Below, piece by piece: positions 46,782 through 55,401 of a DNA stretch of 64,000 nt; position 1 is the stretch's first letter; each line of letters opens with the position of its first letter. The DNA lies in contig CAYFOK010000003.1 in assembly GCA_964344685.1 (NCBI GenBank), positions 1 to 64,000 of the forward strand, given 5' to 3'. Under the pieces are notes generated by a model. The model did not search any database and was not told the origin of the DNA. It was given only the letters and a program-made list of their open reading frames with translations. The translations under genes and the position numbers were made by a program. Origin of the DNA: Scalindua sp964344685. GTDB lineage: Bacteria; Planctomycetota; Brocadiia; Brocadiales; Scalinduaceae.

Positions 46782-47633
46782 ATGAAATTCAGGTTTGTAC
46801 AATGCTTTTTAGCAGCAGTCACAATCATCCTCGTAGCCGGATGTGCAACCGTCTATAATAATACAGAAGTACGCTTGAGATATGCTGCAATTAATGGTAA
46901 CACTAAGACTGTCAGGCAGATACTGACTGAACACGAGGATATAAATGTAAATACAAAAGATGAGAACGGCAATACTGCCCTGTTGCATGCAGCTGCCACT
47001 AGTAATGTAGACCTCGCAAAACTCTTGCTGAGCGCAGGGGCTGATGTGCATACTAGAAATAAGGACCGTAATACAGCTTTGATAATTGCTGCATGGCACG
47101 GGCGCCCAAAGATGGCGGAAACACTGATAAATGCTGGGGCTGATGTGAACGTGAAAAACAAGGTGGGTAATACAGCTCTTAAAATTGCAACATCAAATAA
47201 TCGAAAAGAGATCGTCCGTATGCTGGCGGCAGCCGGGGCTAAAGATAAACTAAACAGGACAGCACTGATGTTTGCTGCACAATATGATGACGAAATCACT
47301 GTAAGGCGCTTACTGATTGAGGGTGTCGACATAAATGTAAAAGACAAAAATGGCAACACAGCCCTGATGCATGCAGCTTCGAACGGTAAAGCTCGCATCT
47401 CAAAAATCCTGCTAGATGCAGGGGCCGATGTAAATGTGAAAAACAAGAGACGTAATACAGCTTTGATTATTGCTGCACGGCATGGGCGCCCGAAGGTGGT
47501 GGAAACCCTGATAAATGCTGGAGCTGATGTGAACATAAAAAACAAGATAGGTAATACAGCTCTTAAAGTTGCAACAGAAAATAATCGAAAAAAGATCGCC
47601 AGTATGCTACTGGATGCCGGTGCTGTGAGATAG
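46782..47633 (+). CDS. Ankyrin-repeat lipoprotein
   Basis: 283 aa. Signal peptide with lipobox VAGC (about residue 21), then eight ankyrin-like units to the end (GNTALLHAAATSNVDLAKLL, LLLDAGADVNVKNKRRNTAL-type). Residues of the first half recur in the second: an internal duplication of 384 bp, for example ataaatgctg at 47127 and again at 47511. It is a lipid-anchored protein-binding scaffold of unknown partner. The next gene on the same strand is absent, so it stands alone. Confidence 0.85.
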   Translation: MKFRFVQCFLAAVTIILVAGCATVYNNTEVRLRYAAINGNTKTVRQILTEHEDINVNTKDENGNTALLHAAATSNVDLAKLLLSAGADVHTRNKDRNTALIIAAWHGRPKMAETLINAGADVNVKNKVGNTALKIATSNNRKEIVRMLAAAGAKDKLNRTALMFAAQYDDEITVRRLLIEGVDINVKDKNGNTALMHAASNGKARISKILLDAGADVNVKNKRRNTALIIAARHGRPKVVETLINAGADVNIKNKIGNTALKVATENNRKKIASMLLDAGAVR

Positions 47634-47759
47634 TGTTCAGTTTCTTAGATAATGAATCTGAACAACAGTGTGATATGTAATTCCCTGAATTACCATTGTC
47701 CGCCAACAAACATTATATTTTTAACTTAAGTTACTTATCACTCAATTCAAATAAAAAAA

Positions 47760-48320
47760 TTATTCATTTATTACTTCATTTATCTCTGAACAGTTCGATG
47801 ATTTATCTAAAGTATACGGACATGCAGGCAGTAAATCTTGATATTGCAGCCAGTAATTTTCATGTCCCTTACACTGATACAGTTTTACTTTGTTACTCTT
47901 AAGTTGGTTAGGCCAGGATTTAAAGAAGGGAAGAACTGCCTCACTTATTGATGCAAATGCTTCTTGCATTTCCTGCAAGCCTTCTGCCTGTCTCAACTTT
48001 ACTGCTCCATGGTGGATGTGTTGCATCAAGTGACGACCTGAACCTTTGGACTCAGCCTGGATACCTTTACCGGCAGTATCCAGAAGTATCTGTGCTGAGA
48101 CCGGAATATGGCTTAATTGTCTTTTGGTTAAATTGTCATATAATTCAAGATATATTGACAAAATTGACTTAAAGTGTTTATATGTCGAACGTTCTATAGT
48201 CACCGGGGCAGCGTCATGAGAATGATCATGGCCTTCATGTGCAATCGTTTTATGTGAATCATAAAAAAAAATGATTAACAACAGTATAACAATATGCATT
48301 AGATATTTACTTCTCAGCAT
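47760..48320 (-). CDS. DUF3347-like exported metal-related protein
   Basis: 186 aa. Leader (HIVILLLIIFFYDSHKTIA) followed by a His and Asp cluster HEGHDHSHD that should bind metal. The rest has the layout of DUF3347: four-helix-like body with HLMQHIHHGAVKLRQAEGL, FASISEAVLPFFKSW, and a C-terminal YQCKGHENYWLQYQDLLPAC. DUF3347 proteins are often linked to copper or other metal efflux. GAGGGAG upstream. It starts 15 bp after the outer-membrane barrel gene and is probably co-transcribed with it. Confidence 0.7.
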   Translation of the reverse strand: MLRSKYLMHIVILLLIIFFYDSHKTIAHEGHDHSHDAAPVTIERSTYKHFKSILSIYLELYDNLTKRQLSHIPVSAQILLDTAGKGIQAESKGSGRHLMQHIHHGAVKLRQAEGLQEMQEAFASISEAVLPFFKSWPNQLKSNKVKLYQCKGHENYWLQYQDLLPACPYTLDKSSNCSEINEVINE

Positions 48321-48335
48321 AAAATATCTCCCTCT

Positions 48336-49346
48336 TTAAAAAGATACCGTTAATGTGACTATCGCCCTGAAATCCTCAAGACCCTCAGAACCCTGCTGAT
48401 CATGTTCGTTATTCAAGTCTTGCCACGTTGGCATTTTAAATAAGGCTCCTAAACTAATATGCTTGCCAATTGACGCCCTGAAACCCGGAGAAAGATAGAG
48501 GATAGAACCACCACTATCATGGTCAGTCTCCCCATCTTCTCCCTGGTCTTTTGTGAGATGCAATACATTTGCCTCTGCAATAATATCCAGTCTGGAAAGA
48601 AAACCATCTTGATTCTCGAAAATTTCATACCCTCCAGCCATATTGTAACGAATTTCATTACCTGCTTTGCTGTCATTATGTTTTAAAAATGTTTTAAACG
48701 AAGTATCGGCAGTCAATGTAAAATGAGGCAACATAAGCCTGGATGCTGAAAATCCAAAAAAGAATGATGGTTCCCCAAAACCCGGTTGCATACCCATATC
48801 AAATTTATTGCCAAAATCATCACGATTTGAAGTGGTTCCTGTAGGCGCAGAAATGCTCGCTGTAAAAGACATCTTCAGATCATCCATAGTGTAGCGAGCT
48901 CCTCTAGTGTCTTCCGGCCCATTTTGATAGATACCTCTAATACCATCTCTTTCCCCGTATTTAAAACCATATTGTGCCATGAATTCAATGTCACCAATTC
49001 CTCTGGATTTTCCCAAACTATCTTGATCCTTTATGACTGCAGGGATCGTCAGATAAAGTGACAAAGCATCAGTTAAACCAAAACCCGCAAGGGTGTTAAA
49101 AAAAGTAAAAGTGTCAATGTTTTCAGGTTCCGCATTGCTTCTGTTTCTGAATGGGACATACTCCATCCTTTCGTATAAGAGGAACTTTCGCTTACCTAAA
49201 GTCATTGGAGAAGCTGTCTCGACAGGAGCACCTGGACCAAATGCAGTAGATACTCCCCCATGATGGGCAAATACCGGTAAGCAAATTGCAAACATATAAA
49301 TGAAAAAAAGAAATATGATTATTTGAATTTCTTTCTTCAACCTCAT
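48336..49346 (-). CDS. Outer-membrane beta-barrel, transporter-like
   Basis: 336 aa. Signal peptide (IIIFLFFIYMFAICLPVFA), then HHGG at the mature start, then strands of a barrel (LYERMEYVPFRNR, FTFFNTLAGFGLTDALSLYL, FTASISAPTGTTSNRDDFGN) ending in VTLTVSF. Distantly similar to the barrel at 41029 (TLTLQFP versus LYLTIPA, APTGRTSE versus APTGTTSN). Likely a pore or efflux outer component. First gene of a pair with the DUF3347-like protein. Confidence 0.75.
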   Translation of the reverse strand: MRLKKEIQIIIFLFFIYMFAICLPVFAHHGGVSTAFGPGAPVETASPMTLGKRKFLLYERMEYVPFRNRSNAEPENIDTFTFFNTLAGFGLTDALSLYLTIPAVIKDQDSLGKSRGIGDIEFMAQYGFKYGERDGIRGIYQNGPEDTRGARYTMDDLKMSFTASISAPTGTTSNRDDFGNKFDMGMQPGFGEPSFFFGFSASRLMLPHFTLTADTSFKTFLKHNDSKAGNEIRYNMAGGYEIFENQDGFLSRLDIIAEANVLHLTKDQGEDGETDHDSGGSILYLSPGFRASIGKHISLGALFKMPTWQDLNNEHDQQGSEGLEDFRAIVTLTVSF

Positions 49347-49674
49347 TACAAACTCCCTGGTAATTTAGAATAATTAATGTTACTATTTTACCATTCGTGC
49401 TACTAAATTCAAAAAAAATTTTACATACTTATCATGACATATTTCTGAAGGTCAGTCAGTTAGTATGTAATTACCCAGAGGTTCATGGAATTTTCCATTA
49501 CAAATACGACCTCTAGAAAGCAAATTAAGCCTTTTCTTTTACTTACCTCAGGATGACATCACACTGAGCAAAGTAGAAATCTGTTCAACATTGGAATCCC
49601 TATGCATAAAAAATGTCAAAATTGCAAAGGCCTCCCTTATATTTTACACTCAGTATTAATCATATAGTACGTTC
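49347..49674. other. Gap between divergent barrel gene and tonB
   Basis: No supported gene or clear terminator seen. It should hold the promoter of the barrel-DUF3347 pair (minus strand). Confidence 0.35.
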
Positions 49675-50397
49675 TCAATCTTCCAATTTAAAGTTAAATG
49701 CAATCTTCTTTGTAGTAGTAATGGCAATACCTAATCGTTTAGCCGGGATATATTTCGCTTTCTTTAAAGCTTTAATGGCTGCTTTATCAAGTGAATCACA
49801 ACCTGCAGATTGTATTATCTCTATATTGCCACGCTTACCTTTACTGAGTATTGTTACCTCCAGTACCGTCGTCCCTTCATGGCCCTGCCTTTTACAACTG
49901 GAAGGGTAAGAAGGTTTAAAAACATTATTAATCTTGGCACCAATCGTCACGCCTTTTACCTTAACATCTGCTATAATCTCTTTAGAATCTTGAACAGCTG
50001 CTTTTCTTTCCTGTACTTGTGACTTTTTAATATCAACTTCTTTTTGGGGTTTAAAATATTCTGCACTATAAGTTATTTCCTGTTTTTTTTGTTCAACTTT
50101 CTGCACTACTCTCTTTTCAGCCTTTAGCTGTTTTTTCTGAGGAATTTCAGGTTTTTTTACCGGTTCAGGATTCTCTATCCTTTTTTCTTCCACATTTTGA
50201 ATGTTTTTCTTTACATCATTTGTGGATTCTGCAGAAGCTATTGATGCTATGGAAGGTACGAGGTTCATCTTAAGGCTGGAGTCCCCCTTTTTGAATATTA
50301 CCTTCGACTTAGAAGTAACATTCGGCGACATTATAATTAACGCTGCGTGCAACGATAAGGCTATTGATCCGGCTACAATTAAGCTTTTTTTATACAT
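49675..50397 (-). CDS. tonB: TonB energy-transducing protein
   Basis: 240 aa. One membrane anchor (LIVAGSIALSLHAALIIMS), a Lys, Pro and Glu rich periplasmic spacer (KKPEIPQKKQLKAEKRV), and a TonB C-terminal domain (PSYPSSCKRQGHEGTTVLEV, AIKALKKAKYIPAKRLG). It carries proton-motive energy to receptors such as the BtuB-like protein in this gene set. It is the last gene of the exbB-exbD-tonB group. Confidence 0.93.
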   Translation of the reverse strand: MYKKSLIVAGSIALSLHAALIIMSPNVTSKSKVIFKKGDSSLKMNLVPSIASIASAESTNDVKKNIQNVEEKRIENPEPVKKPEIPQKKQLKAEKRVVQKVEQKKQEITYSAEYFKPQKEVDIKKSQVQERKAAVQDSKEIIADVKVKGVTIGAKINNVFKPSYPSSCKRQGHEGTTVLEVTILSKGKRGNIEIIQSAGCDSLDKAAIKALKKAKYIPAKRLGIAITTTKKIAFNFKLED

Positions 50398-50439
50398 TTT
50401 TAATTATATACTATTATAAAAATCTTGAAGTTCATTACA

Positions 50440-50892
50440 TTAATCCTCTCCTCCAGGAGAGAGGGAATGGTGAGGGGTAACGTTAGCTTCTCCTTCAACG
50501 GGTTGAGTCTCAAAGTATACTTCCTGTACCTCGTCTTTTCTCAAGGTATCAAGCACGGTTATTACAACTCCCAGATCTGCCTCTTTATCACCATTAATAA
50601 AAATCTTAACCCCTTTTTTAATTTTTGATTTCACTTCCTCAGAAAGGTTTTCTATAAGGATCTCTTCCTTATTAAGGAGCACCCTGTTATCCTTGTCTAC
50701 TGTAATTGAGGCATAGTCTTCCTTGTCTACCTCAGCCGTTGTTGCCTTTGGAAGTTCCACTTTAAACCCACGATGAACCACCATTGAAAGCATTGCATAA
50801 ATAAAAAATACCAATAGGAGAAAGACAATATCAATTAAAGGTATCATCTCTATCCTGGGACCCTTTCTTCTCAGATTAAGATTTATCTTCAT
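50440..50892 (-). CDS. exbD: ExbD-type biopolymer transport protein
   Basis: 150 aa. One membrane helix with the key Asp in MIPLIDIVFLLLVFFIYAML, and a periplasmic domain (ITVDKDNRVLLNKEEI, FINGDKEADLGVVITVLDTL). Its start overlaps the exbB stop by 17 bp. GAGGG upstream. Confidence 0.94.
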   Translation of the reverse strand: MKINLNLRRKGPRIEMIPLIDIVFLLLVFFIYAMLSMVVHRGFKVELPKATTAEVDKEDYASITVDKDNRVLLNKEEILIENLSEEVKSKIKKGVKIFINGDKEADLGVVITVLDTLRKDEVQEVYFETQPVEGEANVTPHHSLSPGGED

Positions 50893-51490
50893 CTTTGCCC
50901 TCTTTGTGATATATTTCGAAACTGGTTGTACACTTTTCTATATTTCGTGCAGCCCTTTCCAGCTTTACAACGAAATAGTTATATGGAATTATGGTAGCAA
51001 GGGCTATAGTAAGGCCTGTAGCGGTTGTTATCAACGCCTGGGCTATCCCTCCTGTGACTGCCTTCGGGTCCTCTACACCGGCCTTTCCCAGAAAATCAAA
51101 GGAGACTATTATTCCGGTAACGGTACCCAGAATCCCGAGCAAGGGTGCCATGGTTATTATTGTATCCAGAACCGACATGCCCCTTTTCATTCTGTCAATC
51201 TCATCTTCTGCCGCCATTTCCAGCATATTTATCCTTGAGGATTTATGATGTGCCAGTGCATTACAGACTATTTTTATCATATAATCTTTTGATTTATTAC
51301 CCAGGGCAATGGCTTTGTCATAAAACCCCTTTTCAATCTCTCCGAATACCTCATCCAATAGTTTACGGTCTGTCCTTCTTGATTCGTTCGACCAGAAGAT
51401 AATTCGCTCAATGGTGATCGTAAGAGAAATAACCGAACAAACCAGCAGTGGGTACATTACCGGACCACCTTTTAAAATGAGATTCAGCAT
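50876..51490 (-). CDS. exbB: ExbB/TolQ-type proton channel
   Basis: 204 aa from the ATG at 51490, chosen for GGGGAGGAG just upstream. Three helices with the ExbB/TolQ/MotA signature APLLGILGTVTGIIVSFDFL and AQALITTATGLTIALATIIP. With ExbD it forms the proton-driven motor for TonB. Its start codon overlaps the stop of a tiny ORF before it. Confidence 0.94.
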   Translation of the reverse strand: MLNLILKGGPVMYPLLVCSVISLTITIERIIFWSNESRRTDRKLLDEVFGEIEKGFYDKAIALGNKSKDYMIKIVCNALAHHKSSRINMLEMAAEDEIDRMKRGMSVLDTIITMAPLLGILGTVTGIIVSFDFLGKAGVEDPKAVTGGIAQALITTATGLTIALATIIPYNYFVVKLERAARNIEKCTTSFEIYHKEGKDEDKS

Positions 51491-51582
51491 TGTCTCCTCC
51501 CCTTTCTCCACCCGTAGTAGAATAGTCCTATACAGATTATGCTTAAAATGATAGTTTTACGGGATGTCATTGATATTCTCAT
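51484..51582 (-). CDS. Candidate 32-residue membrane protein overlapping exbB
   Basis: ATG at 51582 to TGA at 51484. It encodes MRISMTSRKT, a single hydrophobic helix (IILSIICIGLFYY) and a basic tail GWRKGRRQC. Its stop overlaps the exbB start (ATGCTGA), so it would be translationally coupled. The ribosome site (TGGAAAATAAT) is weak. It could also be only leader sequence; I cannot tell without homologues. Confidence 0.35.
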   Translation of the reverse strand: MRISMTSRKTIILSIICIGLFYYGWRKGRRQC

Positions 51583-51642
51583 ATTATTTTCCATTTATTA
51601 TCCTTGTTAACGCCTCCGTGATAGTTGAGAGATATTGTATAT

Positions 51643-52335
51643 TTATTCTACGTGCAGATCCAAAAACCAATAACCATCTCTCAACACCTCTTCTCCCTCC
51701 GTAAGCTGTAATGATGACTGAAAAATGGGTCCGTCGTATACAATCGTATGGTACTCTCCTTCTTCGCCGCATGCATCGACACCCTGTCTTTCAATTTCTT
51801 CAATCACTGTTTGTGAAAGAGTTTTACCAAGTAAAGACTTCGGTAATACACTCTCTTTAACGGCAATGATCATCGCACAAAATCCAAGTTCAAGAAATTC
51901 CCACAGGAGCGCTTTTTTCTCTTCCAACCACAAAGGAAGAAAAGGGATCATCCCAATGCTGTCACAGACGCGTTCTTCCCAATCGCGGTGTGCCTGTAAG
52001 TCAATATCACCGAAAACAATGTGCTTCACACCTTCTTTCTTTACAGATGTTAACGCAGCTGTAAACTGCTTTTCATAATCATTCCACGATGCTGCTCGTG
52101 TAAGCAGAGGAATTTTCATGGCTTTTGATTGTGCAGTTACAACAGAGTGATTTAAGCCATGAGAACGGCTGCGCTCACCACCCTCAGTAAACATTGTGAT
52201 GAGCCTTTTCGCATCACCTCCTGCATGTATCGCGCGGTATATGGCAAGACAGGAATCTTTACCGCCGCTGAATGAACAGGCAAAAGTAAATTTATGATCA
52301 TTCACCTGTTTCTCGATTCTTAATCTTTCCTGCAA
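51643..52335 (-). CDS. Dph6-like PP-loop ATP-binding protein
   Basis: 230 aa from a TTG start with GGAG seven bases upstream. PP-loop SGGKDSCLAIYRAI near the N-terminus, VFGDIDLQAHRDWEERVCD, and a C-terminal DACGEEGEYHTIVYDGP typical of the diphthine-ammonia ligase (Dph6/AANH) family. Bacteria lack diphthamide, so a different amidation or adenylation is likely. Placed between cbiZ and the ExbB group in a cobalamin gene set, it may act on a corrinoid side chain; this is inference. Confidence 0.85.
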   Translation of the reverse strand: MQERLRIEKQVNDHKFTFACSFSGGKDSCLAIYRAIHAGGDAKRLITMFTEGGERSRSHGLNHSVVTAQSKAMKIPLLTRAASWNDYEKQFTAALTSVKKEGVKHIVFGDIDLQAHRDWEERVCDSIGMIPFLPLWLEEKKALLWEFLELGFCAMIIAVKESVLPKSLLGKTLSQTVIEEIERQGVDACGEEGEYHTIVYDGPIFQSSLQLTEGEEVLRDGYWFLDLHVE

Positions 52336-52353
52336 GATTTAGCTCCAATGCTC

Positions 52354-53496
52354 CTACTCCCACTTTTCATTAAATCCAAGAGCAAATGATTTACAAATAA
52401 AATTAATAAATGTTTGATTACTAGCCCCCATCTCTTCACGCGAAAGACATTCCCGATAATAACCTAATCGCTCAAACTTTCCTGAAATCGATGCACTAAT
52501 CTGTGCTCCATAGGACGAAAAGATTTCTGGCAAACAGTTTTCTGGCAAGATGCCCCACTCGATTTTATCGCGCAAGTGCACAAGAGCGGAAGTTGCAGCG
52601 ACAGTAACTGAATCACGGTTGATAGAAGCAAAATTCTTTTCGAACAGTTTAGATTTTTCTTCATTCAGGAAACTACAGATCTTTTCCCTCATTATTTTTT
52701 TATCAATTCCGAATCGCTCTAAATGAATTTTGGCTGAACGTTGACTCTGAGGGGTAAGTGAATCCTGTAGCGCCAGGGTTTTTTTTATGGATTTTTTAAC
52801 ACTCAATCCTATGAGTTCACCTAACTTAGTATGTTTACCAGCAGCAGTCAGGGGGATCTCACCGGTCAGTCTGGAAGCAATACCAACCTGATCAGTTCCG
52901 GTTCCGGTAGCTAAACCGCATGAATAACGGGAATTAACCGCAAGTTCCTGAAGAACTGCTGCTTTTGCTTCTGAGGCTGTAACAAGCGACCTGACAATAG
53001 CACCATGCGTAAGCTCTTTATTTATAATAATTATTATATTTATTGTTCCGCGAGGTTCTTCTACTTCTCCTTCTGTACTGATAAACTTACCGTCCATTTC
53101 ATAAATATTTGCAGGATCACCGGCTCTACCGGCGTTTGTTTTCACACCTCCAGTACTAATCGCCACTACCTTAAGACCTCGATATTCCAGCGATTCTATT
53201 GCAGCGTAGTTCATATTTGCAGCAGTACCAAGGAGCACTCTTTTATCAGGAGAGAGCCCGTATTTTTCAAAAACTGATCTTGCATAATCAACAGGGCCTT
53301 CAGCTATAACATCCATACCCTTTCTATTGTGTCCCAAAGGTTCGCATAATTGGTGATTGGCTATACCCTCCAGATCGTCACGCAACCCTCCATTGACACT
53401 ACAGGTTGAAATTACCCTGTGCTGTGCAAGAAAATTAACAAATATAATTTTTTCTTTACGGTGTATTTCAATCCCGTCATATTTTCCTATTAACAT
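52354..53496 (-). CDS. cbiZ: Adenosylcobinamide amidohydrolase with C-terminal extension
   Basis: 380 aa. The first 230 residues match CbiZ, which cuts incomplete corrinoids to cobyric acid for remodelling: VISTCSVNGGLRDDLEGIAN, LLGTAANMNYAAIESLEYRG, VKTNAGRAGDPANIYE, CGLATGTGTDQVGIASR. The remaining 150 residues are helical and basic (KIHLERFGIDKKIMREKI, CLPEIFSSYGAQISAS) and not recognised, so this is longer than a bare CbiZ. It lies 112 bp downstream of btuD and 18 bp upstream of the Dph6-like gene. Confidence 0.9.
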   Translation of the reverse strand: MLIGKYDGIEIHRKEKIIFVNFLAQHRVISTCSVNGGLRDDLEGIANHQLCEPLGHNRKGMDVIAEGPVDYARSVFEKYGLSPDKRVLLGTAANMNYAAIESLEYRGLKVVAISTGGVKTNAGRAGDPANIYEMDGKFISTEGEVEEPRGTINIIIIINKELTHGAIVRSLVTASEAKAAVLQELAVNSRYSCGLATGTGTDQVGIASRLTGEIPLTAAGKHTKLGELIGLSVKKSIKKTLALQDSLTPQSQRSAKIHLERFGIDKKIMREKICSFLNEEKSKLFEKNFASINRDSVTVAATSALVHLRDKIEWGILPENCLPEIFSSYGAQISASISGKFERLGYYRECLSREEMGASNQTFINFICKSFALGFNEKWE

Positions 53497-53608
53497 TGTC
53501 GTGTACCCTTTTTTACCTTGATAGGAATTTTCATTTTTTCTGGTGTATGTCTAAAATCCATACTCATAAACAATCCAACCGAATACCATTAAGTAAATGA
53601 CATTCCTG

Positions 53609-54397
53609 TTATTTCCCGGGCCAGACAGTAGGCTGACCTGTTTCAGGATGGGGATAAACAGATAATGCAGTGCCGTAAACATCACTGAGCAGTTCCGGCC
53701 GGAAAATATCATCAGGATTACCGATTTTGACGATACGCCCTTCATGCATTAACATAGTACGGTCACTATACATCGATGCATAGTTTAAATTATGCGAGAT
53801 CATGAAAATGGATAGATTCTTATCATGTGCAAGGGATTGCGCAAGCCGGTAAATATCCAATTGATAATGAATGTCCAGATGGACAGTCGGTTCGTCCATC
53901 AACAAAATAGATGTTTTCTGGGCTAAAGCCCGAGCAATTAAAACCCGCTGCCTTTCACCACTGGAAAGCTGGTTAAAAATTTTATTCTTGTATTTTGCTA
54001 ATCCGGTTCGTTCGATGGCCTCCCGTATAATTTCACGGTCGTTACTGGTTAGAGACTCGAGTGGACTATGGTACGGATAACGTCCCATGGACACAATATC
54101 ATAAACTGTGAAGTCAAAAGCAATATTTGATTCAGCAGGAATGATAGTCATAATTCTGGCAAGCAGTTGACGTTTCAGAGAACTTAACGGTGTATCACCA
54201 AGTAAAATCTGACCGGCATGAGGTTTAAGTATTCCCCCAAGCAGATATAACAGAGTAGTTTTACCGGCTCCATTAGGACCCACAACATTGAACAACTCTC
54301 CCGCCCTGAAGTCAAAAGACAAATCATGAATGAAGGGAGTCTCTGTATATGAATAAGAAAGTTTTTCAACCGTTACATTTTGATATTCTTTGCTCAT
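53609..54397 (-). CDS. btuD: Vitamin B12 ABC transporter ATPase
   Basis: 262 aa. Walker A GPNGAGKTTL, signature LSSGERQRVLIARAL, Walker B ILLMDEPTVHLD, in the FecCD/BtuD-type importer family. Start overlaps the btuC stop (ATGA). Drives uptake of corrinoid through BtuC. Confidence 0.92.
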   Translation of the reverse strand: MSKEYQNVTVEKLSYSYTETPFIHDLSFDFRAGELFNVVGPNGAGKTTLLYLLGGILKPHAGQILLGDTPLSSLKRQLLARIMTIIPAESNIAFDFTVYDIVSMGRYPYHSPLESLTSNDREIIREAIERTGLAKYKNKIFNQLSSGERQRVLIARALAQKTSILLMDEPTVHLDIHYQLDIYRLAQSLAHDKNLSIFMISHNLNYASMYSDRTMLMHEGRIVKIGNPDDIFRPELLSDVYGTALSVYPHPETGQPTVWPGK

Positions 54398-55401
54398 CGC
54401 ATTCCCTTGTGCTTATTTTTCCATAGTAAGAACAGAAAAAACGGCCCACCGATAAGTGCTGTGATAACGCCAACAGGAATTTCAGTTGGTGCAAGCAGGA
54501 CACGTGCCAGGGTATCTGCAACAACCATGAAAATACTGCCGGCAATAACACAGGCCGGTAATAAACGTCTGTGGTCGGGCCCAATTAATAATCGTAATAA
54601 ATGCGGAATGATAATCCCGACAAATCCGATTAACCCGGTTAAAGCGACTATGCTACCGGTTAAAAGAGAGCAGGAGAAAAATAGAATTTTCTTTAATCGC
54701 TCCACATCAATACCGACAATCTGGGCATCCCGTTCTCCCAGAGTCAGCGCGTTAAGATGCCGTGCCTGCGGCAGGATCACTCCGATTGCCAGAATGACAT
54801 AGAGAAATATCCATAATAAATTTCTGTATTCCGGAGTTGGTATATTACCCATTAACCAGGTAAAAACCTGCATTAATTCTAAAGGTTCAAGCAGGGTTTG
54901 CAGAAACAAAATTAATGCGGAAAGCATTGCCTGCAGTGAAATACCTGCCAGTAACATCGTCTGTGTCGGCAAATAATTCCCGATTCGAGAAAAATTATAT
55001 ACAAACAGTATAGTCAAAAGTGCACCGCATATGGAAAAAATCGGAACAATTTGAAACCCGATAATCATTAAATGTAAACCAAAACCCATAGCAACCACTG
55101 CACCCAGTGCCGACCCACCGGAGATCCCGAGAATATAAGGATCAGCAAGCGGGTTTCGCAGCAGTGCCTGAAATACGGCTCCGGTTAAAGACAGAGTGGC
55201 ACCGGTAAGTGCGGCCAGAAGTAGTCGGGGCAATCTCACCTGCAACAATATAATGTGCGTTTGATTAGAAGCTGCCTCCCCAAAGACCGTGTTTTTCAGC
55301 TGCTCCCAGGTAATTACCACAGTGCCGGATTTCCAACAGAGTAAAAAAATGAGGACCCAGCAAATCGGAATCGCAAACAACAATATTTTACGGTTTTTCA
55401 T
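54394..55401 (-). CDS. btuC: Vitamin B12 ABC transporter permease
   Basis: 335 aa with about ten helices of the FecCD family: VRLPRLLLAALTGATLSLTG, NPLADPYILGISGGSALGAV, LIGFVGIIIPHLLRLLIGPD. Overlaps btuF by 14 bp and btuD by 4 bp. The substrate is taken as corrinoid from the riboswitch and CbiZ context, not from the protein alone. Confidence 0.92.
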   Translation of the reverse strand: MKNRKILLFAIPICWVLIFLLCWKSGTVVITWEQLKNTVFGEAASNQTHIILLQVRLPRLLLAALTGATLSLTGAVFQALLRNPLADPYILGISGGSALGAVVAMGFGLHLMIIGFQIVPIFSICGALLTILFVYNFSRIGNYLPTQTMLLAGISLQAMLSALILFLQTLLEPLELMQVFTWLMGNIPTPEYRNLLWIFLYVILAIGVILPQARHLNALTLGERDAQIVGIDVERLKKILFFSCSLLTGSIVALTGLIGFVGIIIPHLLRLLIGPDHRRLLPACVIAGSIFMVVADTLARVLLAPTEIPVGVITALIGGPFFLFLLWKNKHKGMR

